From Borrelia maritima (GTDB lineage: Bacteria > Spirochaetota > Spirochaetia > Borreliales > Borreliaceae), in assembly GCF_008931845.1 (NCBI RefSeq), contig NZ_CP044535.1, positions 620,001-684,000 on the forward strand: 64,000 nt of DNA, in the 5' to 3' direction. The notes under the pieces were generated by a model. The model had not been told where the DNA came from. It made no database searches and was given only the letters and a program-made list of their open reading frames with translations. Positions 1 to 9,717 of this stretch are shown piece by piece; positions within the stretch are counted from its first letter, which is position 1, and every line of letters starts with the position of its first letter. The position numbers and the translations under genes are program-made.

Positions 1-1130
1 TTTTTAAGGATTGTAGAAAATTAAACGTTGTATATCCAGATAAAGTTCTTGTTGCAAGCAAGCATATTCCTGTAATGATAGAAGTTATTAAAATTCTTGA
101 AGAAAAAAAATTCACCTATTTTTCTAACGGCAATGTATATTTTGATACTTCTTGTTTTAAAAGTTATGGTGAGATGGCCGGTATTGATTTGATTGATAAA
201 GATATGACTTTACCAAGGGTTGATATTGATAAATTTAAAAGGAATAAAACTGATTTTGTTTTGTGGTTTACTAATTCTAAATTTAAAGATCAGGAGATGA
301 AATGGGATTCTCCTTGGGGGTTTGGTTATCCGAGTTGGCATTTGGAGTGTGCTGCTATGAATTTGGAGTATTTCAAAGATACACTTGATATTCATTTAGG
401 AGGAGTTGATCATATTGGGGTTCATCACATAAATGAAATAGCAATAGCAGAGTGTTTTTTGAATAAGAAATGGTGTGATGTTTTTGTCCATGGAGAATTT
501 TTGATTATGGATTATGACAAGATGTCAAAGTCAAGTGGGAATTTTATTACAATTAAAGACTTGGAAGATCAAAATTTTTCTTCTCTTGACTTTAGATATT
601 TGTGTTTAACATCGCACTACAGAAATCAATTAAAATTTTCATTTAATAATCTTAAAGCAAGTAAGATTGCTAGGGTAAATATGATAAACAGGTTAAGTTA
701 TTTTTATTCATCTTTGGATCCGGTTGACGTAAGTGTGCTTAGTAAGGATTTAAAAAATTTTAGCTTTAGTGTAGAAAAAGAATATTATGACTCTTTTGTA
801 GAAAAAATTTCTTTTGATTTAAATGCTTCTCAGGGATTAGCTTTGCTTTGGGAGATAATTAAATCTGAAAATCTAGGTCCTGTTTCAAAGCTTAGATTAG
901 CTTTTGTTTTTGATGAGATCATGTCGCTTAATTTGAGAAAAGAAATTTTAAAAAATTTAGAAAATCATGATGTAGCTGTTGATGAGAATATGAAAACTTT
1001 AATTGAAGAGAGAAGAATAGCCAAATGTGAAAAAAATTTTAAGCGTGCTGATGAGATTAGAGACTTTTTTGCTAAAAAGGGTTTTGTTTTGATTGATACT
1101 AAGGAAGGGACTAAGGTTAAAAGAGGCTAG
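1..1130 (+). CDS. cysS: cysteine--tRNA ligase (5' end outside window)
   Basis: Cytoplasmic class I synthetase that charges tRNA-Cys. The reading frame is open from base 3 with no start codon before the window edge, so the N-terminal part with the HIGH motif is missing. What remains is diagnostic. FKDC and LNV occur at the edge. [17 protein letters not shown] carries one Zn-binding Cys. [11 protein letters not shown] carries the Zn-binding His and Glu. KMSKSSGN is the ATP-binding KMSKS loop. The C-terminal anticodon-binding part has [20 protein letters not shown], typical of CysRS. About 375 residues are present, against about 480 for a complete enzyme. The next gene begins 3 nt after the stop, so the two are probably co-transcribed. 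Confidence 0.97.
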   Translation, partial: FKDCRKLNVVYPDKVLVASKHIPVMIEVIKILEEKKFTYFSNGNVYFDTSCFKSYGEMAGIDLIDKDMTLPRVDIDKFKRNKTDFVLWFTNSKFKDQEMKWDSPWGFGYPSWHLECAAMNLEYFKDTLDIHLGGVDHIGVHHINEIAIAECFLNKKWCDVFVHGEFLIMDYDKMSKSSGNFITIKDLEDQNFSSLDFRYLCLTSHYRNQLKFSFNNLKASKIARVNMINRLSYFYSSLDPVDVSVLSKDLKNFSFSVEKEYYDSFVEKISFDLNASQGLALLWEIIKSENLGPVSKLRLAFVFDEIMSLNLRKEILKNLENHDVAVDENMKTLIEERRIAKCEKNFKRADEIRDFFAKKGFVLIDTKEGTKVKRG

Positions 1131-1133
1131 TAT

Positions 1134-2690
1134 TTGGCTATTTTTTTAAAAAACAAATATTTTTACTTAAGCTTAATTTTTATTATTTTTTTGTTTTTAT
1201 TTGTTTTTTCTGGATTTTTATTTTATTCAAGGCCAATTATTTATGATATATCCCCAATTCCCACTTCGCACAAGGATGTTATTGTTATTAAAGGAAATAA
1301 CTTAGGCCATACCACAGGAGAGATTAATATTAACAATAATTATTTGGTTAAAAGTAGTATTATTAGTTGGAGTAATACTGAAATAGTTTTTAAAATTACA
1401 GATGAGGTAAATTCTGGGCTTATTTTTGTAAAAAGTGAAAGGGGTACTAGTAACGAACTTTTTCTTGTTATTAGTAGGCAAGTTCCTGTTAAGCTTAATA
1501 GAGATAATATACCTTTTATTTTTTCAGAGGATAAAATAATTTTAAATTCAAATTCTTTAACTTTATTGCAGGGGATTAATTTGTTTTCACGTTCTAGCAC
1601 TATTAAAATTTTTCTTGAAACTAAGGACAAGCTTTATACAATTTTACCCCAAAATATTTTAGATGTTTCTGAGAATAGAGTGGAATTTATTACTCCTAAA
1701 ACTTTGAATTCTGGTGGGAAACTTTATGTTTTATTAGACAATCTTGAAAGCAATAAAGTTCCGTTTTCTGTTAAAGATGATTTTTTTAAGTGGACTTTAA
1801 GTGATTCAAAAGAGTTTACAATAACTGAGCAAATTTATTTTACTCAAGATATGAATGGCAATTTTGATTCAATTCCCAAGGATATTAATTTTAATGTTTT
1901 CTATTTGAAACCAATTGATAATGAGCGTCAAAAAATTACAGGGCGTAGTAATGGATATCTTGATTTTAATATTGCTAATTTATTTTTTGTAAATTTAAAA
2001 ACAAATAAATTTATTTTTGAGACTAGGGTAAAAGCTTATAAACTTAATTTAGAGTTTTTGGATACCAAATATTTAGAAAGCATTCAGGTTAATAAGGATA
2101 TTAATAGTCAAGAGTACAAAACTTATGTTCAAGATAAAAGAAAAGATTATTTATCTTACAGCTCTATTGATTTAATGTCTTTAGATTCTCTGATTTCATC
2201 TATGACTGCGGGGAGTAATTCAGCTTATAAGTTGGCTAAGGCAATTATTGATGTTTTGACTTTAAATTTTCAAATTGTTGAGAATAATTTAAGTTTAAAG
2301 GATTCTATAAAAGAAAGAAAAATTTCATCTAACAATTTAATAGTTCTTACGAATTTATTATTTTTAAAGTATGAAATTCCGCTTAAAAATATAGTTGGGC
2401 TTTACTATGACTCGAATTCTTTTAAGTTGAATGAGCATTTTTGGTTTGAATTTTTTTTGCCTGAGGTTGGTTTTATATATTTTGATATAATAAATGCAGT
2501 ATTATTTAAGGATAACTCTAAGTATTTTTTAAATATGTCTGAAAACTATATTCAATATGGGTGCAAAGAGGACTATGATAAAAATGAATTTTTTGGTGGT
2601 TATTCAGATTCTAAGTTTTTAAAGTATAAAAGTTTGACAAACGAATCGTATTCTTTAATGTATAGATTTGTTTTGGAGGATAATTTTTAA
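1134..2690 (+). CDS. membrane-anchored IPT/TIG and transglutaminase-like protein (catalytic Cys replaced)
   Basis: 518-residue protein starting at TTG 3 nt after cysS. One membrane segment (about residues 8-31) is followed by an exported part. Residues 35-110 resemble an IPT/TIG immunoglobulin-like domain ([20 protein letters not shown]), and 125-215 may be a second. Residues about 345-460 have the pattern of a transglutaminase core: [12 protein letters not shown] matches the GIPAR-V-GY element, EHFWFEFF supplies His435, and FIYFDII supplies Asp451. The position of the nucleophilic Cys is Ser399. The role is unknown; a non-catalytic or altered-chemistry envelope protein is the best inference. 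It matches the BB0600 locus by position. Its stop shares one base with the glyA start. Confidence 0.8.
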   Translation: MAIFLKNKYFYLSLIFIIFLFLFVFSGFLFYSRPIIYDISPIPTSHKDVIVIKGNNLGHTTGEININNNYLVKSSIISWSNTEIVFKITDEVNSGLIFVKSERGTSNELFLVISRQVPVKLNRDNIPFIFSEDKIILNSNSLTLLQGINLFSRSSTIKIFLETKDKLYTILPQNILDVSENRVEFITPKTLNSGGKLYVLLDNLESNKVPFSVKDDFFKWTLSDSKEFTITEQIYFTQDMNGNFDSIPKDINFNVFYLKPIDNERQKITGRSNGYLDFNIANLFFVNLKTNKFIFETRVKAYKLNLEFLDTKYLESIQVNKDINSQEYKTYVQDKRKDYLSYSSIDLMSLDSLISSMTAGSNSAYKLAKAIIDVLTLNFQIVENNLSLKDSIKERKISSNNLIVLTNLLFLKYEIPLKNIVGLYYDSNSFKLNEHFWFEFFLPEVGFIYFDIINAVLFKDNSKYFLNMSENYIQYGCKEDYDKNEFFGGYSDSKFLKYKSLTNESYSLMYRFVLEDNF

Positions 2691-3943
2691 TGAGAGATGA
2701 TCAAATATTTAATTTAATTGAGAAAGAGAAACTAAGAGAAAAAGAACATATTGAGCTTATTGCATCTGAAAATTTTACATCTTTAGAGATAAGACAGGCT
2801 GTTGGGAGTGTTTTAACTAATAAGTATGCTGAAGGATATCCTTTGAATCGATATTATGGTGGTTGTGCTTTTATTGATGAGATTGAAACTTTAGCAATTT
2901 CAAGAGCAAAAGAGCTTTTTGGTGCAAAGTATGTTAATGTTCAGCCCCATAGCGGATCTCAGGCCAATATGGCTGCTATAATGGCTCTTATTAGTCCGGG
3001 CGACAAGATTCTTGGCATGCAATTGTCTCATGGGGGACATTTAACTCATGGCAGTAGGGTAAATTTTTCTGGCATATTTTTTAACACTTATTTTTATGGT
3101 GTTTCTCGGGATTCTGAGCTGATTGATTACGATGAGGTTCTTAAAATAGCTAGAGATTGTAGGCCAAATTTGATAATAGCTGGGGCTTCTTCTTATTCAA
3201 GAGAAATTGATTTTAAAAAATTTAGGGAAATAGCAGATGACGTTTCTGCTTATCTTTTGTGTGATATTGCGCATATTGCAGGCCTTATTGCTGCGGGATT
3301 TCATAATTCTTCGATTGATGTGGCGCATCTTACAACAAGTACTACGCATAAAACTTTAAGAGGGCCAAGAGGCGGAATAATACTTTCTGGAAAAGATTTT
3401 GACGAATTGGTAAACTTTAATGGAAAAGAGAAAGCTTTGTTTAGCGCTGTAAATTCTACAGTTTTCCCCGGAACCCAAGGGGGGCCTTTAGTTCATGTTA
3501 TTGCGGGCAAGGCTATTGCATTCAGAGAAGCTCTTCAAGAAAATTTTAAAGAATATATTGCTAACGTAATAAAAAACACCAAAGTTATGGCTGAATATTT
3601 TAAATCGGAAGGATTTCGGATTGTTAGTGGCGGCACAGATAATCATTTATTTTTGGTTGATCTGAGCAGTTTAGATATTACAGGTGCTGATGCTGAGAAA
3701 TTGCTTGAGGGGGTGAATATTACTTTAAATAAAAATGCTATTCCTTTTGATAAAAAAAGTCCTTCTTTGGCTTCTGGCGTTAGAATTGGGGGTGCTGCTA
3801 TTACTTCTAGGGGTCTAAATGAAGCCGATTCCCTAAATGTTGCTAAATTTGTTGTTAGAGCTTTAAAAGCAAAGTCTGATATTGAATTAAAACAAATAAA
3901 AAAGGAAGTTGTAAAATTTATTAGAGATTTTGATATGCCTTAA
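2690..3943 (+). CDS. glyA: serine hydroxymethyltransferase
   Basis: Cytoplasmic PLP enzyme interconverting serine and glycine with tetrahydrofolate, the main one-carbon source. 417 residues, normal length. Recognisable blocks: [10 protein letters not shown] near the N-terminus, YAEGYP and [30 protein letters not shown] with the PLP-contacting Asp, and [12 protein letters not shown] with the Schiff-base Lys221. The start ATG overlaps the upstream stop by one base (TAATG), and GGAGG lies about 10 nt upstream inside the preceding gene, so translation is probably coupled. Confidence 0.97.
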   Translation: MRDDQIFNLIEKEKLREKEHIELIASENFTSLEIRQAVGSVLTNKYAEGYPLNRYYGGCAFIDEIETLAISRAKELFGAKYVNVQPHSGSQANMAAIMALISPGDKILGMQLSHGGHLTHGSRVNFSGIFFNTYFYGVSRDSELIDYDEVLKIARDCRPNLIIAGASSYSREIDFKKFREIADDVSAYLLCDIAHIAGLIAAGFHNSSIDVAHLTTSTTHKTLRGPRGGIILSGKDFDELVNFNGKEKALFSAVNSTVFPGTQGGPLVHVIAGKAIAFREALQENFKEYIANVIKNTKVMAEYFKSEGFRIVSGGTDNHLFLVDLSSLDITGADAEKLLEGVNITLNKNAIPFDKKSPSLASGVRIGGAAITSRGLNEADSLNVAKFVVRALKAKSDIELKQIKKEVVKFIRDFDMP

Positions 3944-3969
3944 TTATGTTTGGGGGTTATGATCAATAA

Positions 3970-4722
3970 ATGCCAAGCTTAATTAGAATGTTTTTTTGGG
4001 GACTATTCCTTATTTTTATTTTTAATCCCGTTTTAATAGGAATGCTTTTTATATTATTTCCTTTTGTTTTGATATTATTTAGTTTTTTGGGTGTTTTTAG
4101 AATATATTTTACAAGAGATTATTCATATTCTAGGTCTAGAGAGTTTGAATTTTACAAACTTTCTTTTTTATTAATGGCTAAATTACTGTCTATTTTGGGA
4201 ACTGTAACGGGAGAACAGCTAAGTTATGTCAATTTTATTATTAATTCTTTGAATTTGTCTGAACGTGGTAAATCAGAATTGTATACTATTTTTCATTCTG
4301 CTATTACTAAGAATAACAATGCGGATAAAATTTTGTATACTCTTAAGCTTGGTTATTTTCAACACAAAGATCTTTTTGTGTGGCTTTTTGCTTCTCTTAA
4401 AGAAATTAACAGACTTTCTAGGTATAAAAACTTAGAAGCCGAAAAATTTATTTCTTATATTGGTGTTTTTTTGGAGCTTGAATCCGATAGTTATGAAGCT
4501 TATAAAGATATTAATATTAAAATTGTAAATCCCTACAGCGTTTTGGGGTTAAGTTATACTGCTAGTGATGATGAGATTAAAAAGGCCTATAAAAGTCTTG
4601 TTATAAAGTACCATCCTGATAAATTTGCAAACGATCCTGTAAGACAAAAAGATGCAAATGATAAATTCATTAAAATTCAAGATGCTTATGAAAAGATTTG
4701 CAAAGAAAGAAATATAAGGTAA
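3970..4722 (+). CDS. DjlA-like membrane J-domain protein
   Basis: 250 residues. Two hydrophobic stretches (about 8-46) anchor the N-terminus. Residues 60-170 form a helical region with the layout of a TerB-like domain. The C-terminal 65 residues are a J domain with HPD at 215-217 in KYHPDKFANDP. A membrane anchor, then TerB, then a C-terminal J domain is the plan of DjlA, a membrane-tethered DnaK co-chaperone. No Gly/Phe region or zinc fingers are present, so it is not DnaJ. The start is supported only by a weak GGGGGT about 11 nt upstream. The gene ends in a bidirectional terminator facing p66. Confidence 0.83.
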   Translation: MPSLIRMFFWGLFLIFIFNPVLIGMLFILFPFVLILFSFLGVFRIYFTRDYSYSRSREFEFYKLSFLLMAKLLSILGTVTGEQLSYVNFIINSLNLSERGKSELYTIFHSAITKNNNADKILYTLKLGYFQHKDLFVWLFASLKEINRLSRYKNLEAEKFISYIGVFLELESDSYEAYKDINIKIVNPYSVLGLSYTASDDEIKKAYKSLVIKYHPDKFANDPVRQKDANDKFIKIQDAYEKICKERNIR

Positions 4723-4763
4723 TTAATTGTTTATTATTGATTGACTTGTTTCAAAAGTAAAAA

Positions 4764-4788
4764 AAAGAAGGGCTTTTAGCCCTTCTTT
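4764..4788. terminator. bidirectional terminator between djlA-like gene and p66
   Basis: Perfect inverted repeat, AAAGAAGGGCT paired with AGCCCTTCTTT around a 3-nt loop, preceded by an A-run and ending in T's. It lies 41 nt after the plus-strand stop and 4 nt before the p66 stop on the minus strand, so it can serve both genes. Confidence 0.88.
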
Positions 4789-4792
4789 GCTG

Positions 4793-6658
4793 TTAGCTTC
4801 CGCTGTATGCTATTTTGAATTGCAAGAAAGCACTTCCAATAGCGGCATTATTTGGGTTTTTATTAGCAAGTTCTATAATATTATTTGAATCCCATCCAAG
4901 AGAAATTGTTGTAAATCTTATTAGTTTTTCAAGGCTAAGTCCTGTTTTTAAGTAAATTTTTGTAGCATTGCTTGAAATTTTGTTAGTAGGCCCTAAAAGG
5001 TATGCTCCAATATAAGGTACTACATATGCTTCTGTTGAAATAGATGTTATTGGAATTGCATAATCAAGATATAAAGCTACACCGAGTTTCATTGCGTCTT
5101 CAAATGTTAAATTAGGTGGAGTTGTAGCTTTTTTACTTGTTGATGGGCTTTGTTCGGCTTGATTTTTTTCATTAGCACTTGAGATTGCTGCAAGGTAGTT
5201 TTCTATGGATTGTTGTCTTAAAATATCGTAAAGACCAATAGATGATATCCATCCTAGTCCATTCATAAGCCCCTTTTTATTGTCTTCATAGCTTGAGATT
5301 TCAACATTTAAGCTTTGAAATGCATTTTCGGATATGGTTTTTAATCTTTTTTCTGTATCTTTGGATCTGTAAATATTTTGTCCATAGCTTATTCCTAATG
5401 CAACCCCAGATTTTTTGTCTTGTTCTCCAAATAGTCTTGTACTGTAAGAATCAGATCCCTTAACCTTCCAAGATTCTTTTTCACCAGTATCTTTATTCCA
5501 AGCAAGGCCTATGCTTGCTCCTGTTGAAAATGCAATTCCTAGTTCTTTATTTTTGCTGAAATTAAGAGCATTCCCCTTTGGATCAAATATATCTTCAGCT
5601 TTTTTGCTAGGATCTGAAGGTGTTTCTTTTTTGGAATTTGCTGCTTTTGAAATGTGTCCAAATACAGAAAAGTCACTTGCAAAAGGATCTATTCCAAAAT
5701 CAGTCCCCATTTGTAAAACAAGATAGGTATTTTTATTGTTAATTTTTGTTAATCCAAGTTTATATTGAGCTCCAAAAGATGCTAAAATTGCAGAATTTGA
5801 TAAAGTTGGGCTAAATAAGTCGTTTCCAACTACAGATTTATCTTTTAAAGAGTATGTTATTGATGAATTATTAAATGTTTCATTTCCATAAGCTCCTGAC
5901 AAGCCAAAATTTAATTCAAAAGGTGTTTCTGCAATTACAGATTCAGAGTCTGCGTTTGTATCAAGTAGATTTTTTATTGGTTTCCATGTTGCTTGAATTC
6001 CATAAAGGATTCCTTGATAGGTTTTATTGTATGGAGTGTCTTTGTCATTCTCTTGATTTCTGTTACCTGTGCCTGTTCCCCCTATTGCAAATGCAAGATC
6101 AAGTTGTGGGAGCTTGTATCCTAATTGAATTGTTCCTATGTTTTTAGAGGTGCCTCTTGCAAGAATTGTTCCTCTTACTATTCTGTCATTGCTTGGGAAT
6201 CCGTAGTAAGTGCTTTTAAATCCAGTCATAGGGGCAAAACTAAATAAAGATTCTTTATTAAAGTCAAAATCCGTCATCGTACTAATTTTAATAAAAAAAT
6301 CATATATGTTAATTTGGGCTGTTATATCTCCCACGTCAATTTTGAACGGATCGCCTTTTTTACCTTCTGCTTTGAATGCAAGATCTTCCACCTTAATAAA
6401 AGCTGAGAATGGATCATCTTTGCCTAATTCGGGATTAGCTTCAAATGGTTTAAGTTTAATAGTAATTTTACTCTTGTTTTCAAATCCAGGAACAAGCTCA
6501 TCCATGTCTAATCTGAATTCACTTGTGTTTTCAAATCCAAATGTGGGCATCCACGGGTTTATTTTAAATACATCTTTTTCCTTTAATTCGTCTGCTGCAA
6601 ATATTGCCACAGATGTTGTTAAAAATATAATTAATTTATATAAAATGTGGTTTTTCAT
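4793..6658 (-). CDS. p66: P66 outer-membrane porin and integrin ligand
   Basis: 621-residue outer-membrane beta-barrel porin (Oms66) that also binds beta3-chain integrins. A signal peptide (MKNHILYKLIIF...AIFA) is probably cut after Ala21, giving mature ADELKEKD. Alternating polar and hydrophobic strands run through the protein, and the C-terminus (LQFKIAYSGS) has the look of a terminal barrel strand. NQENDKDTPY at about 201-210 matches the loop described as needed for integrin binding (from published work, as I recall). A variable surface loop rich in Ser, Thr and Lys lies near residues 495-515. AGGAAGG lies 7 nt before the ATG. No second gene follows before the terminator, so it is probably monocistronic. 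Confidence 0.96.
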   Translation of the reverse strand: MKNHILYKLIIFLTTSVAIFAADELKEKDVFKINPWMPTFGFENTSEFRLDMDELVPGFENKSKITIKLKPFEANPELGKDDPFSAFIKVEDLAFKAEGKKGDPFKIDVGDITAQINIYDFFIKISTMTDFDFNKESLFSFAPMTGFKSTYYGFPSNDRIVRGTILARGTSKNIGTIQLGYKLPQLDLAFAIGGTGTGNRNQENDKDTPYNKTYQGILYGIQATWKPIKNLLDTNADSESVIAETPFELNFGLSGAYGNETFNNSSITYSLKDKSVVGNDLFSPTLSNSAILASFGAQYKLGLTKINNKNTYLVLQMGTDFGIDPFASDFSVFGHISKAANSKKETPSDPSKKAEDIFDPKGNALNFSKNKELGIAFSTGASIGLAWNKDTGEKESWKVKGSDSYSTRLFGEQDKKSGVALGISYGQNIYRSKDTEKRLKTISENAFQSLNVEISSYEDNKKGLMNGLGWISSIGLYDILRQQSIENYLAAISSANEKNQAEQSPSTSKKATTPPNLTFEDAMKLGVALYLDYAIPITSISTEAYVVPYIGAYLLGPTNKISSNATKIYLKTGLSLEKLIRFTTISLGWDSNNIIELANKNPNNAAIGSAFLQFKIAYSGS

Positions 6659-6750
6659 AATTATACCTTCCTGTTGTAACTATAAACTTTTTATTATTAG
6701 TTCTAGTTATTAATTAAACGTATTAATAAATATATTATGCATATGCTATT

Positions 6751-6803
6751 ATATATTATATATAATATATTAACATATATATAACATGTATATAACATGT
6801 ATA
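6751..6803. repeat. 20-bp palindrome followed by three 11-bp tandem repeats upstream of p66
   Basis: Positions 6751-6770 are a perfect 20-bp AT palindrome. Directly after it come three 11-bp units: 6771-6781 (TAACATATATA), 6782-6792 and 6793-6803 (both TAACATGTATA). They lie about 90-145 bp upstream of the p66 start, in the 269-bp gap between lctP and p66. The 11-bp period is about one helical turn. A regulator site or a bent upstream promoter element is possible; no function is shown. Confidence 0.75.
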
Positions 6804-6876
6804 TAATATTAAAATATTAGGTAAAATTTCAAGGCCATATTAGTATTTTGTGATTTTTAAATTATTCAAATTTATA

Positions 6877-6910
6877 AATAAGATTAATTTATACTAAAAT
6901 TAATCTTATT
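6877..6910 (-). terminator. probable lctP terminator (AT hairpin)
   Basis: Perfect 14-bp inverted repeat (AATAAGATTAATTT / AAATTAATCTTATT) with a 6-nt loop, 17 nt beyond the lctP stop on the minus strand. It is AT-only apart from one G-C pair and lacks a clean T-run, so termination strength is uncertain. Part of it (6882-6898) is repeated at 6921-6937, across the lctP stop codon. Confidence 0.55.
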
Positions 6911-6927
6911 TATTTTAAAGGATTAAT

Positions 6928-8430
6928 TTATACTAAATAAACTAGCAATCCCGTTGCTAAAATGTAGCATAAAGCATAAGGCATTGTTTTTGATAAAAGT
7001 TTACCTTCTTGCCCAATTAATCCAGCAGTTGTTGCTGCTATTGTGATGTTTTGGGGAGAAATCATTTTACCTCCAGTTGCTCCTGTTGTGTTTGCTGCTG
7101 CAAGCCAGTAAGGATTTGTTCCAATGTTTTCTGCCATTTGTGTTTGCAAAGGTCCGAAAAGAACATTTGAAACTGTATCACTTCCTGTTAAAAATGTCCC
7201 AATAGCTCCAATTAGTGGGCTAAATAATGGGCCAAATTTACCCGTTACTATTGAGATTCCATCAGCAAGATCTCTTATCATTCCACTGTGTGTCATTAAT
7301 CTTGATATTGCAACAATGCATATGATTATCAATGAAGATAATGCCATTTTTTTCAAGGTTAGTGTAAATATTTTGAGTTGTTTTAATATTGGTACTCCCC
7401 GTATTGAATAGGATATTATTGTTGCAAGTATAATCAAGAAGCCCGGGGAAATAAGCCATTTAAAGTGTAGAGGATTTGCTTCTGGATAAATGCTAACAGT
7501 GCTTTGAAAAGTTTTTAGGTATTCGTGAATTTTGCTAAAAAGAGGAGATACAAGTACTATAAATACTACTATTAAAATGTAGGGTGAACAAGCAATAATT
7601 CCTTTTGACAAAGGTATTACATTTTTGCTTTGGTGCTCATGTGTGTCTTTATTTTCAAAAAACTTTGCGTAAGTTATTGTTATTGCCATAGAAAGGATGC
7701 TTCCAATGATTGCAGGAAGTTCTGGCCCCAAAGTTTTTGATATGAATACTTGAGATATTGTCATTGACATTCCTGAGAGTAAGGTAAGAAGAAATACCCC
7801 TTTTAATCCTTTAATGCCTCCTCCTGTAAGAATTACCAGTACAAAAGGTATTATTAAGGTTGGGAGTATTAGTTGTAATGCAATATCAGATGAAACGATG
7901 TTAACATCCAAGTTAGTTGCTTGAGCTAAAGATATTATGGGAATTCCTACAGATCCATAAGCAGTTGATGAGGTGTTCATTATTAAACAGATTAAGCAGG
8001 CAAAAAATGGTTCAAATCCCATTGCTATTAGTATTGACACGGGAATCGCAACAGCAGTTCCGTACCCGGCAACTCCTTCTAAAAAATTTCCAAATCCCCA
8101 TGCTACTAGTAAGACTATAATTCTTTTATCAGAAGATACGTTTGATAATATATTTTTAATAGTTTCTATGTCTTTTTGATCTTCTGACATTTTGTATGTA
8201 AATATGGCAGCAATAATTACGGTTACTATTGGCCATATTCCCATTAAGGTGCCTTCAAGTATTGCAAGACTTGTGTTTTCTATTCCTAAGTTTTTATAAA
8301 AAATAACTATAGCAACAGTGGTTATTAATGATATGGGTATGACATAGTAAGCAGGCTTTTTTATTATGCCAAGTCCAATAATTATTAGTATTATTGGCAC
8401 CAAAGCTGTTATAAAATCGTAAGAATTCAT
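6928..8430 (-). CDS. lctP: L-lactate permease
   Basis: 500-residue inner-membrane transporter of the LctP/GlcA family, moving lactate (or glycolate) with protons. About 12 or more hydrophobic segments span the whole length. Family-like stretches include WGFGNFLEGVAGYGTAVAIP near residue 105, FLTGSDTVSNVLFGPLQ and ATGGKMISPQNITIA near the C-terminus. The ATG at 8430 is chosen because AAGGAG lies 9 nt upstream; the frame extends 14 codons further but has no ribosome site there. In a homolactic fermenter it more plausibly exports lactate (inference). Confidence 0.93.
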   Translation of the reverse strand: MNSYDFITALVPIILIIIGLGIIKKPAYYVIPISLITTVAIVIFYKNLGIENTSLAILEGTLMGIWPIVTVIIAAIFTYKMSEDQKDIETIKNILSNVSSDKRIIVLLVAWGFGNFLEGVAGYGTAVAIPVSILIAMGFEPFFACLICLIMNTSSTAYGSVGIPIISLAQATNLDVNIVSSDIALQLILPTLIIPFVLVILTGGGIKGLKGVFLLTLLSGMSMTISQVFISKTLGPELPAIIGSILSMAITITYAKFFENKDTHEHQSKNVIPLSKGIIACSPYILIVVFIVLVSPLFSKIHEYLKTFQSTVSIYPEANPLHFKWLISPGFLIILATIISYSIRGVPILKQLKIFTLTLKKMALSSLIIICIVAISRLMTHSGMIRDLADGISIVTGKFGPLFSPLIGAIGTFLTGSDTVSNVLFGPLQTQMAENIGTNPYWLAAANTTGATGGKMISPQNITIAATTAGLIGQEGKLLSKTMPYALCYILATGLLVYLV

Positions 8431-8501
8431 AAAAAATGGCTCCTTTTTAATTGCATTGTAATTAACAATCAATAAATAATATATAATTCTAATATTACAA
8501 C

Positions 8502-9713
8502 ATGAATAGTATCTGTGTTATTGAAAAATTGTTATTAACTTTATTTTTTTTTCTGCTTTGTAATGATCTTTTTGCAGTTAATTTAGCTGAGATTAATGAA
8601 TTGTCGCAGCATGCAAAATCAATAGTTTTAATGGATTTTGATACTAGGCGAATACTTTATTCTAAAAAGCCCAATTTGGTTTTTCCTCCAGCATCGCTTA
8701 CAAAGATTGTTACAATTTACACAGCTTTAATTGAAGCTGAAAAGCGGAATATAAGATTAAAAAGCATAGTTCCAATTAGCGATTCCGCTTCATATTATAA
8801 TGCGCCTTTAAATTCTTCTTTAATGTTTTTAGAAAAAGGTCAAATTGTTAATTTTGAAGAGATTTTAAAAGGACTTTCAGTTTCGTCGGGCAATGATGCT
8901 TCTATTGCAATTGCTGAGTTTGTAGTAGGCAATTTAAATACCTTTGTTAATTTGATGAATATTAATGTATTAAATTTAGGGCTTTTTAATATGCATTTTG
9001 TTGAACCTTCTGGCTATAGTAGTGAAAATAAAATTACAGCACTAGATATGGCTTTTTTTGTAAAATCTTATTTAGAAAAGTTTAAATTTATGCTTGATAT
9101 TCATTCTTTAAAGTATTTTGTTTATCCAAAGAGTAAAAATTTAGGAGCTACTTTGTCGTCAAAATTTTTAAACTTAAAGCAAAGAAATGCTAATTTATTA
9201 ATACATGATTATCCGTATTCAGATGGTCTTAAAACCGGATATATTAAGGAATCGGGATTAAATCTTGTTGCTACTGCTAAAAAGGGTGGAAGAAGGTTAA
9301 TAGCAGTTGTATTAGGGGTTAAAAAAGGAATTAATGGGTCTGGAGAGAAAATGAGAGCTTTGATTGCAAAAAATTTATTAGAGTATGGATTTAATGAATA
9401 TTCTAAATTTCCTTTAATAGTAAAATTAGAAGAAAAAGTCTATAATGGTACAGTAGATACAGTTGCTCTTTTCTCTAAAGAGCCTTTTTATTATGTTTTT
9501 ACTAAAGATGAATTTGATAAAATTAATGTAAATTACACTGTTGATAAGTTGGTTGCTCCCCTTGGTGGGAATATGCCTGTTGGGAGGGCTATGATATTTT
9601 TAGAAAATGAGAAAGTGGGGGATGTTGCTTTATTTAGTAATAAGGTAAATAAATTGAGTTTTTGGCAAGGCCTTTATAAGAGTTTGATAAATTTTTTTTC
9701 AAGAGAGTATTAA
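8502..9713 (+). CDS. dacA: D-alanyl-D-alanine carboxypeptidase (PBP5/6 type)
   Basis: Low-molecular-weight penicillin-binding protein that trims the terminal D-Ala of peptidoglycan stem peptides in the periplasm. 403 residues. Signal peptide to about Ala25. All three active-site motifs are present: SLTK (Ser65, Lys68), SGN at 129-131 and KTG at 244-246. The C-terminus (FWQGLYKSLINFF) is an amphipathic helix of the kind that anchors PBP5 to the membrane. No clear Shine-Dalgarno precedes the ATG. It is divergent from lctP and heads a series with cheD (4-nt gap) and pcrA. Confidence 0.95.
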   Translation: MNSICVIEKLLLTLFFFLLCNDLFAVNLAEINELSQHAKSIVLMDFDTRRILYSKKPNLVFPPASLTKIVTIYTALIEAEKRNIRLKSIVPISDSASYYNAPLNSSLMFLEKGQIVNFEEILKGLSVSSGNDASIAIAEFVVGNLNTFVNLMNINVLNLGLFNMHFVEPSGYSSENKITALDMAFFVKSYLEKFKFMLDIHSLKYFVYPKSKNLGATLSSKFLNLKQRNANLLIHDYPYSDGLKTGYIKESGLNLVATAKKGGRRLIAVVLGVKKGINGSGEKMRALIAKNLLEYGFNEYSKFPLIVKLEEKVYNGTVDTVALFSKEPFYYVFTKDEFDKINVNYTVDKLVAPLGGNMPVGRAMIFLENEKVGDVALFSNKVNKLSFWQGLYKSLINFFSREY

Positions 9714-9717
9714 TTCT

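Noticed and set aside
6210-6713. 167-codon plus-strand frame opposite the p66 5' end
   Set aside because: Antisense to the P66 signal peptide and N-terminal strands, Ser/Leu-rich shadow composition, and runs through the p66 ribosome site.
6771-6803. Replication-origin iterons
   Set aside because: Only three short AT repeats, no DnaA boxes or replication genes nearby; a p66 upstream element is simpler.
6751-6803. CRISPR-like array
   Set aside because: The units are contiguous without spacers and only 11 bp long; no cas genes in the window.
8431-8472. 14-codon N-terminal extension of lctP
   Set aside because: No Shine-Dalgarno at the upstream start, while AAGGAG is properly placed before the ATG at 8430.
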